Notes: generated by a model from the letters alone, not told the origin. Shown: positions 33,285 through 44,492, counted from the first letter of the stretch. The stretch: 64,000 nt of DNA from Branchipolynoe longqiensis (GCA_030323885.1 CM059194.1:3027291-3091290); one strand, 5' to 3'. Numbers and translations: made by a program.

Positions 33285-33645
33285 CGATGGTTGGGTGGGG
33301 TGTATGGGCGGGGTGGGGCTGGGGTGGGTTGGCAGTTGAGATGTTCTGAGGTGAGGGTAGGGGAGGGGGTGGGGTGTGAGGTGAGGGGTGGGTGAGGGGT
33401 GGGGGTGGGTTGGGGTGTGAGGTGTGGGTGTAGGGTGTGGGTGGGTTGTGGTGTGAGGTGTGGTTGCGGGGTATGGTGTGGGTGCGGGGTGGGGGTGGTG
33501 TGGGTTGGGAGTTGTAGATGGGGTGTGAGGTGAGGGTGGGGATGTGGGGGTGTAGGATGAGAAGTGGGCAGTAGGGTGGGGTGGGAGGAGGAGTAGCAAG
33601 TTGGGGTGGGAGTGGGAAAGGAGATGGGAGTGGTGGTGGCGGATG
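33285..33645. repeat. G/T-rich tract (GGGTGTGAGGT type)
   Basis: Irregular GGGTGTGGGGT and GAGGTGAGGG units with many G3+ runs. The Pro/His/Thr-rich minus frame is an artefact. Confidence 0.85.
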
Positions 33646-33649
33646 GGAG

Positions 33650-34100
33650 AATAAAATCTACAATGGGGGTTCAGTTTGTAATATAAGATGACTTTGCACA
33701 ATGCAAGTATCTGCCCGCTCAGGGACTGCAGCAGTGATAGAATTGTGATCTCAAAACATCCAGCTACAAGGACCATGTGCACAGATACTGTGGCGGTCCT
33801 ATTGTTACTGGCGCTGTATTGTGTGATATAAACTATCAACAACAGCATCTTTTATACGCCCACCTCTGCGCAACACACAATGCGCACATAATATCAATTT
33901 GAAGCACTTCTCTCTTCTTAATCAAATCCACATATTTAATCTTAAGTTGTATTTATTGTATTAATCTTTCCATCTCAGCAGTGTATTTTAACAGGGTGAT
34001 TAATATCCTGTTTATATCAGCAGGTATTATCGCTGGGTTTAAACAAGAAACCCCCCTCCTTTTGGTGAAGATTCTGAAATGAAGGCTGGCCACATGATGC
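33650..34100. other. Unassigned sequence
   Basis: No gene or repeat is recognised. Confidence 0.45.
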
Positions 34101-34102
34101 CG

Positions 34103-34794
34103 CTAAAGGGGCTGCCACACTTCAAAGTATGCTTAGCGTATGCCGATGTATGCGATTTTCGACCAACACGTTATGTATACATTGGGCATACGTCGGGTAT
34201 GCTCGGGATATGGCATCATAGGTCGTCTTACACCGGCGTGCGTCGAGACGCAAACAAATTGTTGTGCATGTTCAAAATTGTCAACATATGTCGACGTGTG
34301 CCTCATACATTGAATCTATGCTGCATGTACATTCAGGATAGGTTGGCGTATGTTCGGAGTACGTTAGTGATACATTGGAATACATTGCTGCATGTTAGCC
34401 TACGTTCAGCCTGTTGGGAACATACAGTCTGCATACTGCCAACAGATGCAAAACATACTCCAAATGTACTTCGAACGTATGCCTGCCGTATCTCCAGCAT
34501 ACTTAATGTACATGCCATACTTCTCGCGATGGAGTAACATACATAACATTGGTCAGCGTACCATCAGCATATGCAAACTTTTTGCGAACGTTTTGTGAGG
34601 CACATTAACGCTCTCAATAGGTCAGAGATACATTCTGCATACCTTACGTACGGTGTGTGTACGGTGTGTGTACGCCCATTTTTATCCCTCGCAGCACAAA
34701 AAGTTAGGCATATGCCAACCTATTTGATTTGAAATTTATTTCAACACGTTACGCACACGCCGGCGCCATACGTCGTAGTGTGACGGGGCCTTAA
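34103..34794. mobile_element. Element E2 (CACAC-ended, TTAA-flanked, GTATG-saturated)
   Basis: The left end is CTAAAGGGGCTGCCACACTTC (34103). The right end, reverse-complemented from 34794, is TTAAGGCCCCGTCACACTACG then ACGTATGGCG. The 690-bp interior is dense in GTATGC, GCATAC and ACGTATG motifs in both orientations, the same motif that follows the right terminus. Open frames inside (for example 34079-34537) are by-products. No transposase is encoded, so movement would need one supplied elsewhere. Confidence 0.7.
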
Positions 34795-34799
34795 GACTA

Positions 34800-35689
34800 T
34801 AATTCTTTAGCGAATGGCAAGCAATATAACTCAGTGTGTTGACATGAAAAATATTTTGAAAGGTGAATGTAGTCATTTTGCAGACACGCGGGAAACATAA
34901 TAGTCATCATGGATGGATGGAGTGATTTCAAATAGGCCTTAGTTTTTGGTTCGGACCCATTTGATATCGGTCCATCTAACAAAGATTATGATACACACTT
35001 TACGCATATGTGAAAAGAAAGCAAATGCTTTAATTGAGTCTAGCACTGGAACAAAAAAAAATTAAAACCAAAACAAATTGTGCATTTTCCAGAATTTAAT
35101 CTCAACCCTTAAACGCAGGTCAATAGAGTTTTAGTTCTAGCCAGAGATTATATACATCTTCAACCAACCCTTATTCTTGTGCCTTCATTCTATGTAGAAT
35201 TAAATATACATATATATAGATAAATCGATTAAATTGATCCGTGTAATCTACTTGACTTTAATTTGTGGTAACTTGTATGTTAACCCTTTAAGTACAGGAC
35301 CACCCAAATGGGCCCTCAAGTTACACATGCTTACAGGCCGGCAGTGCCAGAATGCACCCGCAATATCCGTTATCACATCTCACAACCAGTCATACTCAGG
35401 AGGCTAAATTTGGTGTAATTTGAAAGAGAAATCAATTTACTTTCATATAAAATCGACTTGATTTTCAACAGTTTTTGAGATACATCAATTTAATTGCACT
35501 AACATCACATATTGAGATTTTTCAACAATTCAATCAGGACTCCAGGGACTTAACAATTGAAATCTGTTTGTAGGTTAACTTTGGATACAATTGAATTGCA
35601 AACATGTGCAATTAATTGGACATATTTGAAGTAAAAACACACAATTAAGTATGAGACCCGCACCAATTGCAACAATGCAACATTAGTAT
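34800..35689. other. Unassigned AT-rich sequence
   Basis: Single-copy in this window. No open frame or RNA is recognised. Confidence 0.5.
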
Positions 35690-35933
35690 CTCCCATGAAG
35701 CCAATTTAGATATCACCGCGATTTTGAATTCAATAAAACAAGTAGAAGATGTAATAGTGATATCTTGAAATTGGAGTTATTTAATTTTTGTTCTTTTAAT
35801 CAAACTTTGAAAGAAACCCACGTCTTTCTTTATTTATTGCTGGCTTCTCACGCTTTCTTGGTCGTGGAATGAAAAGCTAGAAGTAGAAGCTGCTGGATCC
35901 TGTTGTCAGGCAGGTGTTCAATTTGTAGTTTTA
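35690..35933 (+). repeat. 244-bp direct duplication, copy 1
   Basis: Near-identical to 36957-37200 (both 244 bp, a handful of substitutions): CTCCCATGAAGCCAATTTAG at the left edge, GGTGTTCAATTTGTAGTTTTA at the right edge. The duplicate does not start TG or end CA, so it does not look like an LTR. Confidence 0.88.
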
Positions 35934-35999
35934 TGAGGTGAATTTAATTGAGCCTATTTAGGCTTCAGCTACAAAAGGCTCAATTAAATTTACCTCATA
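35932..35999. repeat. 24-bp-stem hairpin
   Basis: Left arm 35932-35955 (TATGAGGTGAATTTAATTGA and on) pairs with right arm 35976-35999 with one mismatch around a 20-nt loop. It sits exactly where copy 1 of the 244-bp duplication diverges from copy 2. Confidence 0.85.
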
Positions 36000-36023
36000 T
36001 TCCTTGGAAGCAGCAATAGATAT

Positions 36024-36952
36024 TTAAAGTTGCATTGTCTGATCATTTTAAGTTTCTGTCAGTTTTGTTAGATAGCCCTAAATATATTAGGTTGATTGTT
36101 ATAATCATCTTCAGTTTACCTTGAAGGAAGTTGTATTTGAAATGACACACTTTTGAGATATTTGAAGTGCAAACATGCAAATTAACTTTGGCAAACATGC
36201 CAAATCTCTGACACCATAGTGTAAAATATTCTGATAAAACACATTGGTGGGGAATGTGAACTGGTCTATAAGGGATTACAAATGGTCTATAAAGGTAAAT
36301 GATGTATAGGGCTAGGGGCATTAATGTATTATGTGGTGCTGGTGATCCTTTACTTGTATTAAATAGTCATTGTGTATTCTATAGATAGTGTGAGAGGGGC
36401 ACTACTGTTAGTGTGGAAGGACCTCAAGAGCTCTACTCACAACCCCCTTCCCCCAACTGTTAGTCACGGATCACCGCACACACAGACACAACAGGGCAGG
36501 TGAGGCCAAAGCAGCCACAAGGCATGGTGGTGGTGGGTAGATCACATGTGCCATGGTGACACAGAATGCTTACTGTTGATTGGTGGACCTAGAAATGCTT
36601 ACTGTTCATTGGAGGGCATGGTCAGGTGATATGCCATGTCAGTTCCAGAAACCACTATATAATAATAAACCTGAGGGTGCAAGCTGTCACTTACTTTACT
36701 TTCACTCTATACTCTGCCTTTCTTATACTTGCCTGTATTGAGTTCCTATTAGCCTGCCTACACAACTACAGCTGCCAGACGACGACTTTACAAGAGGCTA
36801 CAGCAGTAACAGGTTCTAGTAAATTCCAGTAGTAATCCCTCGGGTCTAATAGCACATACTTAATAAGTACACCAATATCTAAGCTGGATACGCAAAATCA
36901 AATTTAGATACTTATTTTGTTTGTGCACTTGATGCTTTCATCGAACAATATA
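36024..36952 (-). mobile_element. MITE-1 copy split by a 576-bp insertion
   Basis: 36024-36219 (TTAAAGTTGCATTGTCTGATC to GACACCATAG) and 36796-36952 (GCAGTAACAGGTTCTA to TGCTTTCATCGAACAAT) are consecutive parts of the family. 36220-36795 is foreign sequence with no terminal repeats longer than about six bases and no gene. Confidence 0.65.
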
Positions 36953-36956
36953 ATAC

Positions 36957-37200
36957 CTCCCATGAAGCCAATTTAGATATCACCGCGATTTTGAATTGAA
37001 TAAAACAAGTAGAAGATGTAATAGTGATATCTTGAAATTGGAGTTATTTAATTTTTGTTCTTTTAATCAAACTTTGAAAGAAAACCACTTCTTTCTTTAT
37101 TTATTGTTGGCTTCTCGTGCTTTCTTGGTCGTGGAATGAAAAGCTAGAAGTAGAAGCTGCTGGATCCTGTTGTCAGGCAGGTGTTCAATTTGTAGTTTTA
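36957..37200 (+). repeat. 244-bp direct duplication, copy 2
   Basis: Second copy, offset 1267 bp from the first. It begins five bases after the interrupted MITE-1 ends. Confidence 0.88.
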
Positions 37201-37309
37201 GCTGCCTATGAGACTGAGATTCATTTCTATGAACAAATAATCGATTTTTCGAATCGCAGCCATTTGACTGAGAAAATGATGAACCCGACCTGTTGTCAAA
37301 TCAGGCGGT

Positions 37310-37762
37310 TGCTTTTCTTCTTTCTTCTTTCTTCTTCTTCTCTTCATTCTTCTTCTTCTTCCTCTTCCCCCTCCTGCTCCTCCTTCTTCTCTTTCTGTCT
37401 TCTTCTCTTTCTTCCTTTCCTTTCCTTTCTTTCTTCTTCTTTCTGCTTTCTTCTCATTCTTTCTTCTTATTCTTCCTCCTCTTCATTCTTCTTCTTCATT
37501 CTTCTTCTTCTTCTTCTTTTATTTCTGTCTTCTCTTTCTTCTTCCTCTACTTGTTCTTCCTCTTTGTCATTCTTCCTTCCTTCTTCTTCATTTTCTTCTT
37601 CTCTTCTTCTTCCTCTTTCTTCTTCTTCTTCTTCTTCTTCTTCTTCTCTTCTTCTCGTTCTGTCTTCTCTTTCTTTTTCCTCAACTTGTTCTTCCTCTTT
37701 GTCATTCTTCCTTCCTTCTTCTTCTTCGTCGTCTTCATCTTCTCCTTCTTCTCCTTCAATGT
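37310..37762. repeat. TTC/CTT polypyrimidine tract
   Basis: 450 bp of TTC, CTTT and CCT units. A segment (TCTTCTCTTTCTTTTTCCTC, then ACTTGTTCTTCCTCTTTGTC) is duplicated about 130 bp apart (37535 and 37670). Ser/Phe-rich frames are artefacts. Confidence 0.9.
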
Positions 37763-38560
37763 TGTCCTAATATAGTAACAGTCACTTTCTTCTGAGACAA
37801 AGACCTAACATTAGGTGATGGACACTGACTCGTACAAGCATACACACACTCATGTCTAATCATTCACTCTGGCGGTATTCGATTAAACAACTCGGATCAC
37901 CCGAGCCACTTGTTGGTAAATGCGCAGACCATACGACCTAGGGTTGCATAAATGAACACGCTCGGGGTGGACAAAATGGTGGCTTAATCCAATTTAAAAA
38001 ATAAAATTATTAACCGATATAACTACAGCAAAATAGGATGTAAAGTATTTCATGATTGCATAGTTTTATTTCCATTTCATTAATCTGGATTATTAAAACA
38101 ACAAAAAAGCATTAACAAGCATGTAGGACTTGTACCGGTAGTTGTTAGGCACAGGACGCTACCAGCACAACTGTGACGTCATCTCTCCTAGCCACCCCAG
38201 ACAAGACGCTGGGGGTGGCTGAGCGTTACTGGCTAGGGGCGTTTTTTTTGTTATTTAAAAAAAAAAAAATGTAATCTGCCCATAACGTATAAGCTCCCGT
38301 GAGGGTGCTTGTTTTCAACGCTGGACAGCTGTGATACTGGATTGGTCTGGTCCCGAGTCGCCTGGGGCGTCATAATCGAATACGGTTCTAGTGGTTGTTC
38401 ATTACCCCTAGTGGTTGTGTAAACACATTGGTCAATTACCCCTGGCGCCAGTCAGCGGATGAATTCAACACTACGGTGTCGGGGAGGAGATCGGGGAGGA
38501 GTCCATTCACATCTGCACTCCTTCTTGGACATACCGATGTAGTGTCCATTAATCTTATTG
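37763..38560. other. Unassigned, with a possible degenerate MITE
   Basis: GGTATTCGATTA at 37874-37885 is mirrored by TAATCGAATAC at 38373-38383, with further loose similarity (CTCGG / CCGAG) inward. This could be an old inverted-repeat element of about 510 bp. No target duplication is visible. Confidence 0.3.
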
Positions 38561-38566
38561 TCCTGA

Positions 38567-38912
38567 AGACCAGACGGGACGGGCAAATGAGTTGAGCGTC
38601 CGTCTCCCGTTTTTGGTAGGATGTGCGATTTGAACGCACAGGTTGGAACCCTGGTCGAGTCAAACCGATGAATTAAAAATTGATACTTGTCGCTTCCTAG
38701 CCAGACGCTCAGTATTATTAGGATACAGCAAAGACTGCTTGGCTCAATGTCCGGTTAATGTAACTGAGTGAGATATCAGTTCCTGGTGCAGGCTGCTTGA
38801 TTTCCGAGTGGGGCAGCACGATACAGTTGCCATGAGTGCGCACTGTCACATGTCGGTACCCGTCCTGATATGACCTTAGATGTTGCCAGGACGTAAAACT
38901 CCCACAACCGAT
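38567..38912 (+). repeat. SINE-A copy
   Basis: GACCAGACGGGACGGGCAAAT head, B-box-like GGTTGGAACCC, full body, and a GGACGTAAAACTCCCACAACC end. Confidence 0.82.
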
Positions 38913-38952
38913 TGTCCTGAAATGTTATATTTTATTTAGATTTATTCCCATT

Positions 38953-39730
38953 GAAATTGCATAATGAATTGATTTCGAGTTTCTGCCATTTAAAAAAAAT
39001 AGATATACAGTATAACCCCGTTAAACCAAGCTTGGTTAACCCAAACGATCGGTTAATCCAAACTCTTTTCCGTGGCCCGGCAAAATACTGCTATTTATCA
39101 TGATCCAAACAAAATGTTCAGACCTCAGGCCACTTCCGGTATGGTTAAACCAAACTTTCATGTAGTTATAAGGTCATCTGAGACCCCACCAACTTTTTTA
39201 TATGATAAATGGTAGTATTTTGAAGGGACCCTAGAAATTTGTTTTGATTAACCAATCGTTTGGTTTAACCGAGCTCGGTTTAATGGGGTTATACTGTTTT
39301 ACACAAAAAACAATAATCAAAGTGTCCATATACATTGTATATTACATGTGCAATACACGCTTACTCAAAGTCAAAGTCAAAGCCAAAGCTCGTTATACCA
39401 ATGATCGGTTAATCCAAACAACCTGCTAGGGTCCCTTCAAGTTTGGTTTAACGGGGTTATACTGTATTACATTGATCGCTATAATCTACCTTGAAGAATA
39501 ATCTACCTATAAGTAACTTTTTTATCAATAATATTCATTGGGAATATTGGAAATGAAAACATGCCAAATTAATGTTGGTGTGCACATTACAATTGCTACA
39601 TTTTAGGCGTCAGTGGGGGAAGGTTATATTACATTAACTGAGTAAACTCTTCTTGGCAGGAACAGTATCTAAGTTGGAAATGTAGAATTCAATCTAGATA
39701 ACTGTTTTGGTTTAGAAATATTGATGTCCT
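38953..39730 (-). mobile_element. MITE-1 copy split by a TA-flanked MITE
   Basis: 38953-39005 (TTGCATAATGAATTGATTTC to AAAAATAGATA) and 39467-39730 (TTACATTGATCGCTATAATC and on) are consecutive parts of MITE-1, interrupted at a TA by MITE-3. Confidence 0.65.
39006..39466. mobile_element. MITE-3, mariner/pogo-like, TA-flanked
   Basis: TA (39006-39007) plus CAGTATAACCCCGTTAAACC on the left; GGTTTAACGGGGTTATACTG plus TA (39465-39466) on the right. A second right-type end (AATGGGGTTATACTG) lies internally at 39283-39297, so one element may have duplicated a terminus or two copies may have fused. No coding capacity. Confidence 0.75.
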
Positions 39731-40066
39731 TTAAAACTTCGTAGTCTGATGAAAGCATCACACGTTTCAAACCGAAACAATTATCTAGATTTGATTCTAC
39801 ATATCCAACTTAGATACTGGTGCACTTATCAAACAGTTGTTGCCAAATAGAAGGCAATACTGAGTCAAATTAAAGCTGCACAGTCCGATGAAATATCAAA
39901 TTTTCAAAACCAAACCAATCATCTTGATTTGATTTGACATATCTAACTTAGATACTGATGCACTTATTAAGCATTTGTTTCTGCGTAGAAGGCAATACTG
40001 AGTCAATTTAAGAGAACCTGTTAGTGCAGAAGTCTATGGTGTCAGAGTTTTGGCAAGTATGCCATT
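39731..40066 (+). mobile_element. Two successive MITE-1 left halves
   Basis: 39731-39865 starts TTAAAACTTCGTAGTCTGATG. 39870-40066 starts TTAAAGCTGCACAGTCCGATG and runs to GTCAGAGTTTTGGCAAG. Both stop before the right half. Confidence 0.65.
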
Positions 40067-40069
40067 GGA

Positions 40070-40960
40070 TGTCGGCATCCATCGGCATACTTCTAGTTTA
40101 GCATTGACAGAGGTGTTGCAAAGTCCTTAAATTTATCTTGAATGTAAATGTAGAGAAAATACAACAACCTTATTTGTTTCTAGGATAATTTAATATAAAA
40201 CAAAGGAATGCACTACACTTTAAGAATTGCGACGCCGACATCTTAAATAAACCACCAATTGGCCAATTTTCGTGAGGCTGACTCCTATATATATTATAAC
40301 CTCGATGCTGAATTGTGTTAGTGGTAAGTGAAGGTACTGGAGGAAGGGTGCTAACCATCCCTCCAGTCCTCCAGGTGCACATACCGGCATTGCGCACCAG
40401 GGGGCGCACCTCGTCAACACCCCCTGGCGGGCATTGATAGCACTATCACAGGTGTCCCCTGGCGGCAGACATGCACACCATTTTGCTCGGCTCATTTTTG
40501 TCGAAATATGACACGTAAAGATACATGGCAAGTCTTGTCTGCATTATAGCTGTTTGTTATCATAACCCAAAGTAGTGATGGCAATGATGGAGACGAGAGC
40601 AACAGGCACTGCCATGAGTCATAATAAAGAGGAAATAATTATTATAGTAATAATAATGTAAATAATAACAGTAATAGTAATGCAACCAGTGACAAAATAA
40701 TATGCATATAACTCATACCAATTGTTGTAATAATATAAGTATTTCTTTTTTTTAACCAACAATAGTGGTAATATTAATAGAAAATAACAATAGAAAAATA
40801 CAAAACAAGAAGTAGAAAAGTCACTAGAGCTCGTGAGGCAGCTGTGCTAAGACCAGAAAGATCCAACTGTGGGTGCTTGGACAGAAGGGTAATAGCTATG
40901 AGCATAAAAGCTTGGAATAGCCAAAGCAGTGCTCTAAGAAACACCAAAACACTAAAAGAA
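40070..40960. other. Unassigned AT-rich sequence
   Basis: Overlapping minus-strand frames at 40170-40531 have no recognisable domains, and 40620-40760 is a (TAATAA)-rich stretch. I see no support for a gene. Confidence 0.4.
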
Positions 40961-41960
40961 TACAAAAATAAAATAAAAAAAGGTTCGAAATGAGATATAG
41001 ATAAAGAAATACGTACTGACTAAACAAACTATGCACAAAAACATAATCAAAAACAAAAACAAATTGGAAACACCATAAACAAGTTTACAGAAATTATAAC
41101 TTAAAGGAAATCAATCCATATGGATTATGACCACTACTGCACAGTGGCGAAAACAAGTGCATGCACTTAACCGTTATGAGCAGAATAAACAAACAATCAC
41201 TAAAAGAAACACACAAAAAACAACTAAATAATAAGAATACAAATAATAATAAGAGGAATTGAGAAGAATGAGAGCAAGGGGAATAGTAAGAATAATAATA
41301 CAAATAGTAAAAAGAATAAAAAGAATAAAAAGAATAAAAAGAATAAAAAGAATAAAAAGAATAAAAAGAATAAAAAGAATAAATAGTATAACAATAATAA
41401 CAAGAATAACAAGAATAAAAAGAATATAAAGAATAAAAAGAATTTAAAAAAAAGAATAATAGGAATAAGCAGAATAATAGGATAATAAGAATAAATAGAA
41501 TAGTGTGAATACTAAAAATAATAAGAATAATAAGAATATTAAGTATAATACGAATAATAAGATGGCCAAATGAGTTGAGCGTCTATCTCCTGTTCTGGTA
41601 GATCTTGGGATCGCGGGTTCGAACCCTGGTCGAGTCAAACCGATGACTTAAATATTGATACTTGTCGCTTCCTAGGCTGGCCCTTGGCATTACTAGGATA
41701 GGGCAAGGAGAAGTGGAATGAGGAAGACCAGTCGGCCGCAATTGAAATTTCCCCTGCTTTATCAACTAATCTATGCACAAAAACGAAAAATAAGAATGAT
41801 GAGAATGGTGAGAATGGTGAGATGGTGATAATGGTGAGAATGGGGAGAATGGTGAGAAAAATAAGAATAAGAAGAATCATGAGAATAATAAGAATAATAA
41901 GTATAATAATAAGTATAATAAGAATAATAAAAAGAATATTGAGATTAAAATAATTAATAA
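40960..41960. repeat. A-rich AATAAGAATA microsatellites around a SINE fragment
   Basis: (AAAAAGAATA)n at 41300-41400 and AATAAGAATAATAAG-type units up to 41560 and again from 41785 to 41950. The SINE-A fragment at 41553-41708 sits in the middle. Phe/Leu-rich minus frames are artefacts. Confidence 0.8.
41553..41708 (+). repeat. SINE-A 5' half with intact promoter boxes
   Basis: A box TGGCCAAATGAG (41563-41574), B box GGTTCGAACC (41616-41625), then the body to TAGGATAGGGCAAGGA, where it is cut. It lacks the 3' half and tail. Confidence 0.8.
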
Positions 41961-42397
41961 TTATCTCACCATAATTTCATCGTTTTGTTGTTAAGAAGAT
42001 GAAATCTTTGCCAATATTCTCAGTTGGCTTTGCTACTTCATCAAGGGTTGCATGTGCAGGTGGTGGAGTGGGGAGGCGGTGTTGGGAGAGGTGGGTGAAA
42101 TGTTGGGGAACCACGTCTTGGTACACCTGTCTCTGTTGGAATGTCTGCGATGCCGAACCAGGTAGACAGGAATAACATCGCATCACATGCCTAGAACTGT
42201 ACAAGAGCGGAAGGAAAAGTAAGCACAAGAAAAGAAAGGAAGAGAAGGGGGGGGGGGGTCTTTGCCAAAACCCATTTCTCACTGGATGAATAACGGCTGG
42301 TATTTATAGAGAATTAACCCAGAAAAGAATGACACTGGTCGTGGTAGGTTGTCTGCAGTAGCTACTTAATGTTGTCTCCGGTGGGACAACACCCATC

Positions 42398-42850
42398 TGG
42401 AAATGTCTGCTTCCGGAAAATGTTGTCTGCTTCCAAAAAAAATTACGTCTGGCTCTCGACATGTCGTCTGTTTCTGGAAAATATTGTCTGTCTCTGGTAA
42501 ATGTTGTGTGTTTCTGGAAAATGATGTCTGTTTCTGGAAAATATTGTATGTTTCCAGAAATGTCATCTGTTTCTAAATATATCTGATTCCAGAAATGTTG
42601 TCTGCTTCTGGAAAATGACGTCTGTTTCTCGAAAATATTGTTTGTTTCTGGGAAATGTTGTCTGTTTTCGGAAAATGTCTGTTCTCGGTAAATGTCATCT
42701 CTTTTCAGAAAATGTCTTATGTGTCAGGAAAATGTCATCTGTTTCGGGAAAATGTCGTCTGCTTCCGGAAATATTGTCTGTTTTCAGGAAATGTCAACTG
42801 CTTCCGGAAAATATTGTCTGGTTCTGGAAAATGTTGTTTGCTCTCAAATC
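42398..42850. repeat. 21-bp array (GGAAAATGTCGTCTGTTTC type)
   Basis: About 20 diverged units of 20-22 bp carry the AATGTCGTCTG core. Several plus frames stay open because the period is seven codons. Confidence 0.85.
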
Positions 42851-42899
42851 ACCTTTCCAAGTGGGGCGGCATTAGTAGCATGTGATATAGCACTATAAA

Positions 42900-43315
42900 G
42901 TCTAATTAGTGTATTTAGATTAGATTAAGATTAGAATTTAGATCAAAGTGTTTGAGCTGTATGTTCAGACTCCACCATTCAGGGCCCACTACATGTGGTG
43001 AGGATGCTCTATTCAGTTTTGTCATGTGTAGCAATGAATGTGAATCTGCTCGGGTTAGCTGGGTGTATCCTGGAATCTGTGGTTCATCTGGTATTTCTGT
43101 TTACAACTTGTCAGGCTGCCTTTTGAGCGATTGATTGTACAGGGCAGTTTGATAGGTTTCTCTTGTAAGCTGGCATTGCATTGAAGAGCTGGACTCCTCA
43201 GAGAGAAAGACTTCCTTCCCGCAGGTTTCTTGTTGACTGTGAGGCTTTTGTATTTATTGCTGGTACCTGACCAAGTCTACCATATCTTTTTGAATGATAC
43301 ATTGTTTTGCTATAG
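42900..43315. other. Unassigned sequence
   Basis: Nothing is recognised here. Confidence 0.45.
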
Positions 43316-43661
43316 TTAAGGTGCATAGTCTGATGGTTTTGGGATTTTTCTGAGATAAATATATTAAATTGATCGTTATAATCTACCTTATTTCAGGTTG
43401 AAGTAACTTTTAATTTAAATGGATAAGTTTTGAGATATTTGAAATTCAAACATGCAAACTTAGTTTTGACAAGCACACCAAAACTCTGACACCATAGGCT
43501 TCAACAGTAACAGGTTCTATCAAATAATCTCAATGTTCCCTTCTGTGTGGCAATAAATGCTTAATATGTGCATTAATATCTAAGTTAGATATGTAAAGTC
43601 AAATCTATATAATTATTTTGGTTTTGAAAATTTGATGCTTCATCGGACTATGCAGCTTTAA
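43316..43661 (-). mobile_element. MITE-1 copy with TTAA on both sides
   Basis: TTAA (43316-43319) then GGTGCATAGTCTGATGG on the left; CATCGGACTATGCAGCT then TTAA (43658-43661) on the right. The 338-bp body is complete. This copy best supports TTAA as the target duplication. Confidence 0.82.
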
Positions 43662-43746
43662 TGCCCGGTACACACCTACCGTTTGTGCGACGGGTCGAGT
43701 CGCGAGTTTTAGTGCGCGAATCCCATACGGGAGGTGTGTACTAGGC
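43662..43746. mobile_element. Element E5, 85-bp TTAA-type mini-element
   Basis: The left terminus TGCCCGGTACACACCTACCG directly follows the TTAA shared with the MITE-1 copy. The right terminus reverse-complements to TGCCTAGTACACACCTCCCG next to ATAA. The short interior is CG-rich (TGCGACGGGTCGAGTCGCGA). Confidence 0.65.
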
Positions 43747-43805
43747 ATAAGTACTTTGCCTTTAATCGTTTTCCACGTGTATTTAATTTGATATCTTTCA
43801 CATTG

Positions 43806-44114
43806 ATATTAAATGGAATACATTTTGAGGACTTTTAGTGTGCCCCAGCAATCCAGGCTATTCGTAGTTTTGATACATGAGGTGACGCTGTGTTGAAGTG
43901 ATTCTAGCGCTGCAAACTGTCCTTTAGAAGTGGGTATCCAGAGCTGTGAAAAGTATTCTGTCCGTGGGAGTATTATGGAGTTCCACAAGGTTTTCATTAC
44001 CCAAGCTTCTCTTGACTTAAACTTACGAAGAACCCATACATTATTTTCTGGCTGCTTGGCAATCATAATAAATGTGTTCCGTGAATCATAAGTTGTTTCC
44101 GATGTATATTCCAA
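43806..44114 (-). pseudogene. Non-LTR retrotransposon fragment (RT thumb region)
   Basis: A 101-residue minus frame reads WVLRKFKSRE, VMKTLWNSIILP, EYFSQLWIP, KGQFAALESLQHSV and LKVLKMYSI. This matches, from memory, the conserved C-terminal part of LINE reverse transcriptases: the LRTF-SR segment, LW-SLI-P, the EY-S-LW-P motif, the LE-VQR helix and the L-LYSLE motif. The catalytic palm with its FADD box is absent. It lacks a proper start and stops early, so it is a dead fragment, and it differs from the LINE at 59907-63041. Confidence 0.7.
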
Positions 44115-44169
44115 GGTCTTTCACCTTTTACAAGATCCTTTGTATCAACGCAAATTGAACCCAAGTGCA

Positions 44170-44492
44170 ATATACCATCTTCTGTTTGGGAGATCGGGGA
44201 GATCCGAACCCATGGGTTCATAGGTTTGAACCCTGGTCGATTCAAACCAATAACTTAAAAATTGATATCTGTCGCTTCCTAGCATGGCACTCGGCATTAT
44301 GAGGATAGAGCAAGGACTGGTTGGCTCAGTGTCAGGATAATGTGACTGAGTGGGATATCAGGTCATGGTGCTGACGGCCTGATTTCCCATTGGGGCAGCG
44401 CGATAAACTCACCATGAGTGCGCATTATCACATGTTGGTACCAGTCCTGATATGACCTTAGGTGTTGCTAGGACTTAAAGCAACAATACACA
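44170..44492 (+). repeat. SINE-A copy
   Basis: The head GGGAGATCGGGGAGATCCGAA and B-like GGTTTGAACCC are followed by the full body and an AAAGCAACAATACAC tail. Confidence 0.82.

Noticed and set aside
35690..37200. Small LTR retrotransposon
   Set aside because: The 244-bp repeats lack TG...CA ends, and there is no primer binding site, polypurine tract or flanking duplication that I can see.
41977..42282. 101-residue minus-strand frame (contains LDEVAKPTENIGKDF)
   Set aside because: No recognised family and no other support. It starts in a C/T-rich stretch.
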